From: Isochrysis galbana
Taxonomy: Eukaryota > Haptophyta > Isochrysidales > Isochrysidaceae
Assembly: GCA_018136815.1 (NCBI GenBank)
Contig: CM030940.1
Span: forward strand, 1,444,613-1,508,612
DNA length: 64,000 nucleotides
Direction: 5' to 3'
The notes under the pieces were generated by a model. It worked only from the letters and a program-made list of their open reading frames with translations, was not told where the DNA came from and ran no database searches. This document shows positions 41,119 to 51,279 of the stretch, piece by piece. The stretch's first letter is position 1; the number at the start of each line of letters is the position of its first letter. The translations under genes were made by a program, and so were the position numbers.

Positions 41119-43175
41119 TCAAAAGAAGGCCCACGGCTGGTAAAACTTGTCCATACTTTCCACTTCGGTATCGAGTATGGCAATCCACTCTTGCAGGCAG
41201 GCGCGGTTGAGGCCCGATAATACAAAGGAACGAAATCTGATGTTCGGGCTTTCGTGGTCGGCCTCACTGTCGATGGCCATCAGCTCGGCAATTGCATCCA
41301 TCAACGTTTGCTCAGCGGCCGAGTGACCAGGACCACCTGCAATATCCGACCGTGGGCAGCCGCAGAAATGCTCCACACAGCCCAAAATGTGGCGGCGCCC
41401 TGTTGTATGGATGCTGATTAAGCCATGAGCCAACACACGCGAGAGAGCAGTGCGAAGCTGCCAGCGCATGAGGATCGCAATCTCGTCATTCTCTCGATCA
41501 CTGCCCAGAACGCTGATGCTCTCCACATCGGCGGCTGGAGCCAACTCCTGCGCAAAGTGCTTGCAGATGGTATCGGGTGCAGACCGCAGCTGGTCCCATG
41601 CAGCGTGCCACACATCGTGCGATGGCGGCGACCGATAGGAGTGTAGCAACGCGGGCTCTATGTTGATGTGGGAGGCGTAGCGCATGATGCACGGAGCGTG
41701 GTCGCCACCGCCGCCACCCGCACGGCTTCTGCTGCCCTCAGGGCCGCTTCCAACTGCGTCTGAGGCACTGCCTCACCGTTCAGAGACGCACGCTGGCCTC
41801 GAGCTAGTGAGGCGATCTCCTTCTCCACTTGTACAATCTCGGATACGATCTCTCTTGGACTTGTCACGGCTGTGGTGATGAGGGCTATCGACGGCGCTGC
41901 CGGACCTTCCTTCGTGCCCTGCTCGTCATCAGAGCTCAGCGCCTCGGCTGCCGCACGCCCCTCAGCCTCCCGGAGGCGGTGTCTCAGGCGCTCTCTCCGA
42001 ATGTGCTCTTGAACGGCTGCTCGCTCAGCTGCAGCCATCGCGGCCTTTTGCCGCTCTAGCGCTGCAGCTTCCCTCTCAGCATTGACAGCTTGCTGGCCCG
42101 CTTTGAGGGCGACTGCCCGCGCAGACTCGACTGCCACCTGCAGCTCCCGGCCAGCCGTGTCTCTCGCCGTCGCCAAGGCTGACGTGACAGCAAGTGTACG
42201 CAGTATGCTCTCTTCCCGTCGAGCCTCCGCGATAACTGCCTCGCACTTCTCTCGGGCCTCGTTCTTGGTCTTGGCGATGGCCTCCGCCACGGCTGAGTCG
42301 CGCTCCTTCAGTGCAGAGCGGTTCGCATTGGCGAGCGCCATCATCACAGCTCGCTTCCGTTCCGTGATCGCCTCAATGTTGGCCTCTGAGAGAGCCTTGG
42401 CCACGGCTGCATCGCGCTCCTTCGCCGCTTCCCTCTTGGCGTGCGCTACGGCGGCAGAGATGGCCGCCCGACGCTCCCTGGCAGCCACCTCCCGCGCTTC
42501 GGCGAGCGCCGCCGCAACCGCCTCATCGCGCTCGTTTGCTGCTGCATCTCTGGCGGCTGAGAGCGCTGCTGTCACGGCCATCTCTTGCGCCTCGCTTGCC
42601 GCCTTCCTCTCACGGACAACCGCCGCTTGCACTGCCTCCTGCCTTTCCTTGGCGCCCACCTCCTTCGCCGCCGCGACGGCCACCTTGACCTTGAACTGGA
42701 CTTCTCGCGCGGCGCGCTGCTGCACGATCTCAATGGTGTCACGGATGGCGTCCTCGATGGCTCCGCTCGGCCTGGTGGTCGTGTCCGCCGTGGCATCCGT
42801 AGCCTGATCACACGTGTTAGCCTCCTCAGCGCCATCCGAGCTCCGCGGCTCAAGAGCGGCTCGCAGCAGGTGTACGACGTGGTGCTCGAGTGCCTTCCTC
42901 GTCTCTAGCACTGCCGACTCCCGCGCCGCGGCGGCCGCCTTGAGCAGTGCGGCTAGAGTGGCCTTCTCTGCGTTGGCCTTGGCGTGGGCGGCAGCGCGGG
43001 CGAGCTCTGGCTCCATCTGCCTGCGGGAGTCCTCAGCGGCCTCCTCCCTCGCGAGAGAGACGGCAGTAGAGACGGCCGAGTCGAGCTGCGCTGCTGTGAA
43101 GAGAGGAGGGAGCGGTGGACGCTCTGGGCGCCAGGAGGAGAGCAGGCGGCAGAGGTTGGCGCCCGCAGGCTCCAT
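41119..43175 (-). CDS. Alanine-rich coiled-coil protein, probably two exons
   Basis: From ATG 43,175 the frame gives 505 residues, ending at 41,658. Residues about 140-400 are long Ala/Glu/Arg coiled coil made of loose repeats of about 24 residues, for example REVAARERRAAISAAVAHAK. A second frame (41,685-41,119, 188 residues) overlaps it and encodes a different, globular C-terminal region with VWHAAWDQLRS, CVEHFCGCP and LNRACLQEWIAILDTEVES. A short intron of roughly 60 bases near 41,650-41,720 (GTGGCG to AG) would join them in frame; two overlapping genes or a frameshift are alternatives. No family is recognised. It resembles the alanine-rich protein at 47.2-51.3 kb in composition and helical pattern. 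Upstream is a long CT microsatellite. Confidence 0.65.
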
Positions 43176-43256
43176 TGTTCTTCTCTCTTCGATTTCTCTC
43201 TCCCGCTACACACCCCTTCCACTCTCCCCTGGTCTTTCTCTCTTCTCTCACTGCTT

Positions 43257-43502
43257 TTTCTCCTCTCCCTCTCTCTCTCTCCCTCTCTCATTCTCTCTCT
43301 CTCTCTCCCTCTCTCCCTCCCTCTCTCTCCCTCTCTCTCCCTCTCTCTCCCTCTCTCTCTCTCTCTCTCCCTCTCTCTCCCTCTCTCTTTATCTCTCTCT
43401 CTCTCCCTCTCTCTCTCCCTCTCTCTCTGTCTCCCTCTCCCTCCCTCCCTCTGCCTCCCTCTCTCTCTCTTCCCTCGCCCTCTCCGCCCCCCCCCCCCCC
43501 CC
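43257..43502. repeat. CT microsatellite and poly-C
   Basis: About 230 bases of TCTCTCCC repeat followed by about 16 C (43,487-43,502), about 80 bases upstream of the minus-strand coiled-coil gene (purine on its sense strand). It generates spurious Ser/Leu/Pro frames. Confidence 0.92.
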
Positions 43503-44059
43503 TCTCTTGCCCCAATACCCCTCTCTCCGGCTCTCTCCTCTTCCTCCCTGCCGCTCCCCTCTCCCTCTCTTCTCTCTTGAAGGACGGACCCTCTATTCTC
43601 TCATCTCTCTCCTTTCCGACCCCTCGCTTCTCTCCCCTTCCCTCCTCCCCTCCCCTCCCTCTTTCAATCTATCTCCTCGTTTATTCGCGATACTTCGCCC
43701 CCCTTCGCTGGGCCAGACGGCCCCTTCGGCCCTCACTCGTCGCACCCCTCGCCGTCGGGAGAAGCGCAATACCGCGGGGGGGGGGGAGGGCGGCCGGGGC
43801 CGAAACGAACGAGAAACCGTCCGCGCGGGGGGAGCGGAATAGGACGCCTGCACCTTCTAACTTCTAATCTAACAATCCAACAGGTGGCGGCCTCTGAAGG
43901 GCTGAAGGGGGAGGGGGGGGGGGGGGGCACACGACCCCTGAGAGCAGGCCATGGCGCGCGCGCAGGCGGCACGCGCCACAGGTGAGAGCGGAGGCGGAGC
44001 GAAGAGAGGGCCTCTCTTTGCACCTGTCAATTTCACGTGATGTACCCAGCGAGCCGGCG
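43503..44059. other. Low-complexity spacer
   Basis: C/T-rich to 43,740, then mixed sequence with a G run at 43,910-43,926. No gene seen. Confidence 0.55.
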
Positions 44060-44094
44060 AGGAGGAGGAAGGATACCATCGCCATCGCACAGGT

Positions 44095-44160
44095 CGCGTG
44101 TCGCGTGTCGCGTTCCGTCGAATCTGGGACAAACTCAATTTGAGCCATCAAATGTCCATA
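44095..44160 (+). repeat. Repeat family F, copy 1
   Basis: CGTTCCGTCGAATCTGGGAC, then TTTGAGCCATCAAATGTCCA, match 62,452-62,502 (CGTTCCGTCAATTGTGGGAC, TTTGAGCGATCGAATGTCCA). Non-coding; part of an unidentified dispersed element. Confidence 0.55.
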
Positions 44161-44419
44161 GGTCCGTTTACAATAACAATCACACGAAAACACTAATCGG
44201 ATTCTGCTTAAATTCGTAACCGACGTAACCGACGGCTAGTCAGCGCCGCGCGTGATATATGTTTCCCCGGCGACCGCTAAACGCCCAGCCAGTTGTCGGC
44301 ACAAGTTCGTGATGCTCTCCAGTTCTGGGTGGTTTCATGCCGCGGTATCTGTGTAAGATTCTAACCTTCAACCGTCATGTCATTCAGTATGTCTATATAA
44401 TGTCAACCTACTTTTATAA

Positions 44420-44990
44420 GTGGGGGTCAATGGGGGCCTCGCGCCCCCCTCTCTCCATCGCGGACACCCCCCGGGGTGGGCCCGTACAATCAACCCCAGC
44501 CCCTGCCCTATCAACACTCTGGCCCAGACCCCTAGTGGGCGCGGGCCGAGACTCGCAAGGTCGTTTGCCTTGATTTGGTACCCCTCGTTTCCAAATACGC
44601 GAAAAACAAAAGGCCGCTTATCGGTTCGGGTTCAGCTCCCGTAAAGATTGAACCCACAAGGCCCAGCAACATCAAATACAAAAAAGCTCGGTCCTAGGAC
44701 ACCGGGCCGAGCTCACCATGAGGGCGCTCTTGCGAGCAAGGGGATGCATGGTTACTAGTGCGTGCCCCCCCTCGATGAAAATTCCAGCGGCCTCCTCGTC
44801 ACGCATGACGTGGCCGCCGCGCAGCCGCATGCAGGACCTCTCCTCACACTTGTCTTGAAAGGATCGTCTTCAATGAGTGCATCGGATGTATACCGCACTC
44901 CCCTTCGCCAGTGCTCTTCGAACTCGTGTATACCTGGGTCTCCCGTCTCAGGTGTGGGAGAGCCATGGTAAAGGAGCGACAAGGCAAGGT
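44420..44990 (-). repeat. Repeat family D, copy 2, with a B-like fragment
   Basis: On the minus strand 44,910-44,840 translates to GVRYTSDALIEDDPFKTSV, one change from the copy at 7.6 kb, and 44,607-44,558 carries the second family D block. 44,420-44,470 has the GCCTCGCGCCCCCCTCTCTCC motif typical of family B. Probably the non-coding end of a retroelement; it lies downstream, in the same orientation, of the chromodomain fragment at 45.5 kb. Confidence 0.6.
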
Positions 44991-45445
44991 CTCTATGTGT
45001 CATTATGAGCACGAAACGAAAACGCCTTTCACTTTGTTCCGTGCTAGCCAATCAGTCATCAGATCTGCAGGTACCACTACGACACGTGTATTCACCACAG
45101 CACTCCGAGTTACTTTGGCACACCGACCCTGCGCCGCAGGGAAGAGAGGAGGAAGAGGGAAGAGAGAGAGAGAGAGAGAAGAGAGAGGGGAGGGAGGAAC
45201 GTGACGGATCGAGCATGAACATGGGCTCGATATGCGACGATACGGAAGGGAAACGATCGGCGGGAGGCGCGGCTGAGATGGCCGGGAGTGATGGAATGTG
45301 TCGCGTCGAGCGGAGCCGCGACGGCCGGAGCGTGTCTCCGTTGTAACTTCCCACGTAGCGGAGAGGCCGCAGCTTGGATTGTAACGAGATGAACGAGATG
45401 TAACGAGATGGCCTGATGGCCCGACGACGAGATGAACGAGATGGC

Positions 45446-45580
45446 CGACGGAGCAACTCGGAACGAGGCACCCAGGTGGCTTCTCGAATAGAATAGCCAC
45501 GCCACTTCACGAGGTACTCAATAGAATCGCCATGGCTACGACGATCGAGCAACTTCTCAACGATGTACTCGTCGTCAGCC
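45446..45580 (-). mobile_element. Chromodomain of a Ty3/gypsy chromovirus (remnant)
   Basis: The minus strand encodes DDEYIVEKLLDRRSHG directly followed by DSIEYLVKWRGYSIREATW and VPRSELL. This is a classic chromodomain, with the Y/W/W aromatic cage and VEKLL(D)RR lead-in that ends chromoviral integrases. Sequence downstream loses coding character, and no integrase core, reverse transcriptase or protease was found upstream. It is therefore a 3'-terminal scrap; 45,120-45,330 on the same strand is low-complexity. A host chromodomain gene is less likely. Confidence 0.75.
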
Positions 45581-45599
45581 AGCGGCTCACCCTACCAAC

Positions 45600-47229
45600 C
45601 TAGAAGTACCTGAGCTTCACCGTGTGGCCGCAAGGCGAAGGACCTGAAGACAAGAGCCTGGAAATCGCATCATCTAGGATGAATACGACAGAATGGCGGG
45701 CTGGACCACCTCCTCAGCAAAGGAAGGCGGGAGGACGGGCTTGGGCGAGGGCGAGCGCGACGACGGAGCGGACATGGCTGGGCGGATCGGGACGGATAGG
45801 CTGAGACTGAGAGGGTGGAGAGGTTTGGTATTGAGGTAGTGTTGAGAACGAGGGACGAGAACGGGAACGAGAACGAGAACAAGAGCGACGAACGAACGAA
45901 GAACGACAGACGACAGACGGCTAGGGTCCGATGGACCGACGAGATGACACTACACTCACGTCAACACTCTCCACACTAACGTATCCTTATCACGGAACGC
46001 ACAGGAGCCTGCTGACAGACCGAACAATGAAGAGAATGCCGACAAGAGAGCGACGAGGCGACGGACGATCCGACGGGGGCGACAGACAGTTACGCACAGG
46101 AATAAGGAGGGAATCTTTCGAAAACCCTTAAGTGAGTTGGAGTTGATGAAGACCGAAGTAAAATAGCGCCACGATATAATCCAACGGCCAACACCTGAGG
46201 GAGAATCAGGGTCACGCAAGGGGGCGGTTCCTTGCACCGGCGATACCTGAACGCGCGACTTAGCCTAAAAACGCGAGGAGCACGCAAGGAGGTAAGCCAG
46301 GTGAGGGGCAAGCAGGCGACAAGGGAGGCGACAAAGGAGGCGAGGGCAAAGAGGGCGAATGGGCGAATGTAGGACCCTGCGACGGTGACTAGTGGCTAGC
46401 CTGCAAGGAGGGAACATAGAAACGCAAACAATAACTTCTAATCTTCTAAAACAAAAAGGTCGATCGCGGATGCGACAGAACGGCAGCTCCCCCCTCCGGC
46501 GATAATGATTCTTCTGGCTAGGCCGAGGTCAATCAATACTTCTAGCAAAAGTCGCCCAATTTTCTCGGCCAAACTTGCGGGAATCTTGTAGCGGACTACC
46601 CAAACTTCTCGTGAGCAACTTCTCACTTCTCACAATTTGCAATTTGTCGGCTCCCGAAAGCAGCCGCAAGTACATCCGCAACACGTTTCCCTTACTTAGT
46701 GAGAGCAGCACCGCTAGGGACAGGAGCACCCCGCCCAGCCCGAGCACGCCCCACAACCCAGCCCCTAGGTTGTAGGTAGTGCACAAGGGGATGAGCCGCA
46801 AGGCAGGTTAGAGGGGGGAGGATTAGGGAGCGAATAGGCGTGGATACACGCTACACGGTGGAGATCCTAGGCCACGAGCGAGGCGAGGCGAGAATATTGA
46901 AACGTTTATTTATTTATTTATCCTTTATGTCTAGCTCTAGCATGCTGGCCGGTTTACATTAAATAACCCAAATTCGTGTATGTCATTGGTAAATAAACTA
47001 CAACATTTATGTAAAGAAAATAAAACTAAACTCGAGGGTCCACTTTCGACGGGACACGACCTCACGTGCCCCCCACGAGCACATTTACGCGCATGATATG
47101 CGCGCACACCGCACACAACACGCAGCGATCAAGAACACCGCCATTGGCAGCACAAGTATACGCGCCACGTTCATGTATTTGCACTCTTGGCGACTCACTT
47201 GTGACTCGTGATCTGGCTATGTCTACGGC
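45600..47229. other. Intergenic transposon-like DNA, no gene
   Basis: 46,027-46,112 matches both 6,070-6,112 (GCCGACAAGAGAGCGACGA) and 7,020-7,080 (GACAGTTACGC, GGAGGGAATC). 46,905-46,925 is TTTATTTATTTATT and 46,940-47,030 is AT-rich. Frames here are short and unrecognised. Confidence 0.5.
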
Positions 47230-50200
47230 TTATTTGGGCGGCTTCTTCACGAATGGCTTGAAATTCGACAGCGTGCGCTTCACCGCATCCGCGGCCGAAT
47301 TGGACGGGCCCGGTGGTACAGTCTCGGCGCTCTTATCTGAGGCTACCAATCGCGACGATGACTCCTCGAGCGACAAGCGTAGATCGAGCAGCTCTGCTTT
47401 GCACACAGCCAGCTCCTCCTGACAGCGCATCAGCTCGGCCGCGCTCGTCTCCCTATCGCTGATAGCTGCGACGAGCTGAGACTGCAGCTCCACAAGCACG
47501 TCATCGCTAGCAGAGGAGGAGATGTCGGCAGCGGCTGGCGCGCCAGATGACGCACGGAGCTTCTCAAGCTCCTCCTCTAGCTTGCTAATGGTGCCGAACA
47601 TCTCGTCTTGATCGCGCGAGAACTCAGATTCGCGCGCGGCCAGTTCTGCTTGTTTCGCTTGGAGAAGCCGCCCGAATTCGGCCTCGCGATCAGCGAGGAT
47701 CGCGGTAGCCTCCGCCCTCGCTTCCTCAGTTGCCCTCGCCGCCGCCACATCGAGTTGGGCTGCAGACGCCGAGCCGCCTTCTTGAAGGGCCTCGGAGAGT
47801 GATGCGACTTGCGTCTCGAGGCGCTGGATCGTGGCCAAGAGATCCCCCCTCTCTGACGTGAACATCTCAGTCTGCAGGGCGGCTCGCTCTTGGTGCTCAC
47901 GCTCGAAGGTATCACGTGCGTTCGCGACGGCCGAAGCGACAGCCTCATCCATTAACGCCTTGTACTCGGCCTCCATCGCCGCTTTTGCCGCAGCAAGAGC
48001 GGCGCCTTGGGCTTGCGTTGCTGCCGCTTGTGCCGCCATGGCGGAAGCTGATGCTTCAGCCATCGCAGCCTCTCGCGCGGCCGCAGCAGCCTCATTGATC
48101 GCAAACGTGCGCTCCCCCGCCGCCTCCGCCTTCGCCGCCGCAACTGCCTCGGCCACTGCCGCGGACACAGCAGCCTCTTGGGCGACTTGAGCATCGCCGC
48201 AAGCCGCCGCTGAAGCCTCGGCCAGCGCGGCCTCTCGCGCGGCCGCAGCAGCCTCGTTGATCGCAAACACGCGCTCCGCCTCCGCCTCAGCCCGGGCGAC
48301 CGCGACGGCCTCGGCCACCGCCGCGGATATGGCAGCCTCTTGGGCCGCCGCCGCCGTCGCCGCCGCCTCGGCCAGCGCAGCCTCTCGGGCGGCCGCAACC
48401 GCCTCGTTGATCGCAAACGCGCGCTCCGCCTCAGCCTCCGCCTTTGCCGCCGCAACAGCCTCGGCCACTGCCGCGGACAAGGTAGCTTCCTTGGCGTCTT
48501 GAGCATCGCCGTGAGCGGCCGCCGCCGCCGCCGCCGCCTCGGCCAGCGCGGCCTCTCGCGCGGCCGCAGCAGCCTCGTTGATCGCAAACGCGCGCTCCGC
48601 CTCCGCCTCCGCCCTAGCGGCCGCCACTGCCTCGGCCACTGCCGCGGACACGGTGGCTTCCTCGGTCGCCGCCGCCGCCACCGAAGCCTCGGCCATCGCG
48701 GCCTCTCGTGCGGCCGCAGCAGCCTCGTTGATCGCAAAGGCGCGCTGCGCCTCAGCCTCAGCCCTGGCGGCCGCAACAGCCTCGGCCACTGCCGCGGACA
48801 CGGAGGCCTCTTGGGCCGCTGCCGCCGCCGCCGCCTCGGCCATCGCAGCCTCTCGCGCGGTAACAACGGCCTCGTTGATCGCAAACGCGCGCTCCGCCTC
48901 CGCCTCCGCCCTAGCAGCCGCAACTGCCTCGGCCACCGCCGCGGATATGGCAGCCTCCTGGGCGTTTTGAGCATCACAGTGAGCCACCGCCGCCGCCGCC
49001 GCCGCCTCGGCTAGCGCGGCCTCTCGGGCGGCCGCAACCGCCTCGTTGATCGCAAACGCGCGCTCCGCCTCAGCCTCCGCCTTTGCCGCCGCAACTGCCT
49101 CGGCCACTGCCGCGGACAAGGTAGCTTCCTTGGCGTCTTGAGCATCGCCGTGAGCGGCCGCCGCCGCCGCCGCCGCCTCGGCCAGCGCGGCCTCTCGCGC
49201 GGCCGCAGCAGCCTCGTTGATCGCAAACGCGCGCTCCGCCTCAGCCTCCGCCTTTGCCGCCGCAACAGCCTCGGCCACTGCCGCGGACAAAGTAGCTTCC
49301 TTGGCGTCTTGAGCATCGCCGTGAGCGGCCGCCGCCGCCGCCGCCGCCTCGGCCAGCGCGGCCTCTCGCGCGGCCGCAGCAGCCTCGTTGATCGCAAACG
49401 CGCGCTCCGCCTCAGCCTCCGCCTTTGCCGCCGCAACAGCCTCGGCCACTGCCGCGGACACGGAGGCCTCTTGGGCCGCTGCCGCCGCCGCCGCCTCGGC
49501 CATCGCAGCCTCTCGCGCGGCCGCAGCAGCCTCGTTGATCGCAAACGCGCGCTCCGCCTCCGCCTCCGCCCTAGCGGCCGCCACTGCCTCGGCCACTGCC
49601 ACGGACACGGTGGCTTCCTCGGTCGCCGCCGCCGCCACCGAAGCCTCGGCCATCGTGGCCTCTCGCGCGGCCGCAGCAGCCTCGTTGATCGCAAACGCGC
49701 GCTCCGCCTCAGCCTCCGCCTTTGCCGCCGCAACAGCCTCGGCCACTGCCGCGGACACGGAGGCCTTTTGGGCCGCTGCCGCCGCCGCCGCCTCGGCCAT
49801 CGCAGCCTCTCGCGCGGCCGCAGCAGCCTCGTTGATCGCAAACGCGCGCTCCGCCTCCGCCTCCGCCCTAGCGGCCGCAACAGCCTCGTTGATCGCGAAC
49901 GCGCGCTCCGCCTCTGCCTCCGCTCTAGCGGCCGCAACAGCCTCGGCCACTGCCGCGGATACGGTGGTCTCTTGGGCCGCCGCCGCTGCCGAAGCCTCGG
50001 CCAGCGCGGCCTCTCGCGCGGCCGCAGCAGCCTCATTGATGGCAAGCGCGCGCTCCGCCTCTGCCTCCGCCCGGGCGGCCGCGACGGCCTCAGCCACCGC
50101 AGCGGACTCGGTGGCCTCTTGGCCCGCCGCCGCCGCCGACGCCTCGACCAACGCGGCCTCTCGCGCAGCCGCAGCAGCCTCGTTGATCGCAAACGCGCGC

Positions 50201-51279
50201 TCCGCCTCCGCCTCCGCCTTTGCCGCCGCAACAGCCTCGGCCACCGCCGCGGATACGGCAGCCGCCTGGGCGACTTGAGTATCGCCGTGAGCTGCCGCCG
50301 CCGTCCCCGAAGCCTCGGCCATCGCGGCCTCTCGTGCGGCCGCAACAGCCTCGTTGATTGCGAACTCGCGCTCCGCCTCCGCCTCCGCCCTAGCAGCCGC
50401 AACAGCCTCGGCCACCGTCGCGGATACAGTGGCCTCTTTGGCCGCCGCCGCTGCCGAAGCCTCGGCTAGCGCAGCCTCTCGCGCCATCGCAGCAGCCTCG
50501 TTGATCGCAAGCGCGCGCTCCGCCTCTGCCTCTGCTTTGGCTGCCGCAACGGCTTCGGCCACGACCGCAGAGACGGCTTCTTTCACCGCAGCTGAATGTT
50601 CGACGACCGCCTCTACCTTGACCGCTGCGACAGCCTCAGCGATCGACGCTGCGTGTGTCTCTTCCAACGGTGAAGTTGCGCTCTTGACTGCCTCAACGAT
50701 CTGGCTGTCCACATCGGCTCTCGCCTTCTCCTTGGAGTTTGCCACTGCCTGAACCATCGCAGCCTCACTAGCTTGTTCATCCTTGCGCTTCTGGGCTGAG
50801 GGGTAGACCAGTAGGATGTCGGCGTCTGTGAGCCCTGCTCGCACACGCAGCTCATCATTTTCGTGCAGCAGCTCCTCGATGCGCGTCTCGTAGTCGGAGA
50901 GCTGCTGATCGACTCCGAGCGACGAGGACAGCTGGCTGAGCGTTTCCATCAGCGCGTCGCGCTCGATCTCGCGCTCTTCAAGCCTCGCCGAGAGCTCGGC
51001 CATGGTCCAAGAGGCACCCTCCTGAGCACCTGGCTCAGCCTCGCCCTCCTGCACGTGCGCTCCGAGACCTGAGGCAGCGAGCGCGGCCCTCGCCTCGTCC
51101 CTCTCTCTCTGCGCGCTCTGGCACATCTGCCTCATGCGCTCGAGCTGCTGCTCCATCTGCTCGCGCGCGTTGTGCGCTTCCTTGGCCTCCTTCTTCGCCT
51201 CCATCAGCTTGCGTAAGTTCTCCTTGGCTTTCTCTCTCGCACGAGTGGCCTCATCACGGGCAGCCTCGACCGAATCCAT
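47230..51279 (-). CDS. Long alanine-rich coiled-coil protein with tandem heptad repeats
   Basis: A 1,349-residue intronless gene starting at ATG 51,279 (MDSVEAARDEATRAREKAKE). Residues 1-90 and about 105-155 are ordinary coiled coil. Residues about 240-1,065 are tandem units containing AEAVAAARAEAEAERAFAIN followed by EAAAAAREAALAEA and a variable Ala/Gln linker. The last 280 residues return to mixed coiled coil (LLATIQRLETQVASLSEALQ; ISKLEEELEKLR). There are no membrane segments, zinc sites or catalytic motifs. Such a protein would form a very long rod; a structural role in cytoskeleton, flagellum or scale-forming apparatus is conceivable but unproven. The plus-strand frames of up to 443 codons through the repeats are shadows. 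Sequence upstream is CT-rich. Confidence 0.85.
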   Translation of the reverse strand: MDSVEAARDEATRAREKAKENLRKLMEAKKEAKEAHNAREQMEQQLERMRQMCQSAQRERDEARAALAASGLGAHVQEGEAEPGAQEGASWTMAELSARLEEREIERDALMETLSQLSSSLGVDQQLSDYETRIEELLHENDELRVRAGLTDADILLVYPSAQKRKDEQASEAAMVQAVANSKEKARADVDSQIVEAVKSATSPLEETHAASIAEAVAAVKVEAVVEHSAAVKEAVSAVVAEAVAAAKAEAEAERALAINEAAAMAREAALAEASAAAAAKEATVSATVAEAVAAARAEAEAEREFAINEAVAAAREAAMAEASGTAAAAHGDTQVAQAAAVSAAVAEAVAAAKAEAEAERAFAINEAAAAAREAALVEASAAAAGQEATESAAVAEAVAAARAEAEAERALAINEAAAAAREAALAEASAAAAAQETTVSAAVAEAVAAARAEAEAERAFAINEAVAAARAEAEAERAFAINEAAAAAREAAMAEAAAAAAAQKASVSAAVAEAVAAAKAEAEAERAFAINEAAAAAREATMAEASVAAAATEEATVSVAVAEAVAAARAEAEAERAFAINEAAAAAREAAMAEAAAAAAAQEASVSAAVAEAVAAAKAEAEAERAFAINEAAAAAREAALAEAAAAAAAAHGDAQDAKEATLSAAVAEAVAAAKAEAEAERAFAINEAAAAAREAALAEAAAAAAAAHGDAQDAKEATLSAAVAEAVAAAKAEAEAERAFAINEAVAAAREAALAEAAAAAAVAHCDAQNAQEAAISAAVAEAVAAARAEAEAERAFAINEAVVTAREAAMAEAAAAAAAQEASVSAAVAEAVAAARAEAEAQRAFAINEAAAAAREAAMAEASVAAAATEEATVSAAVAEAVAAARAEAEAERAFAINEAAAAAREAALAEAAAAAAAAHGDAQDAKEATLSAAVAEAVAAAKAEAEAERAFAINEAVAAAREAALAEAAATAAAAQEAAISAAVAEAVAVARAEAEAERVFAINEAAAAAREAALAEASAAACGDAQVAQEAAVSAAVAEAVAAAKAEAAGERTFAINEAAAAAREAAMAEASASAMAAQAAATQAQGAALAAAKAAMEAEYKALMDEAVASAVANARDTFEREHQERAALQTEMFTSERGDLLATIQRLETQVASLSEALQEGGSASAAQLDVAAARATEEARAEATAILADREAEFGRLLQAKQAELAARESEFSRDQDEMFGTISKLEEELEKLRASSGAPAAADISSSASDDVLVELQSQLVAAISDRETSAAELMRCQEELAVCKAELLDLRLSLEESSSRLVASDKSAETVPPGPSNSAADAVKRTLSNFKPFVKKPPK
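48090..50560 (-). repeat. 17-unit coding tandem repeat, 147/150/162/171-base steps
   Basis: The motif TTGATCGCAA (plus strand, encoding FAIN) and its one- or two-base variants start at 48,095, 48,257, 48,407, 48,578, 48,728, 48,875, 49,046, 49,217, 49,388, 49,535, 49,685, 49,832, 49,889, 50,036, 50,183, 50,354 and 50,501. Steps are 147, 150, 162 or 171 bases (49, 50, 54 or 57 residues) and one short step of 57 bases (19 residues). Length variation sits in the Ala/Gln linker. Confidence 0.95.

Noticed and set aside
49138-50469. Plus-strand Arg/Gly/Leu-rich frame of 443 codons and other frames through 48-50.4 kb
   Set aside because: Shadows of the alanine-rich coiled-coil repeats; the minus-strand frame is longer, has an ordinary start and gives coherent coiled coil with non-repeat ends.
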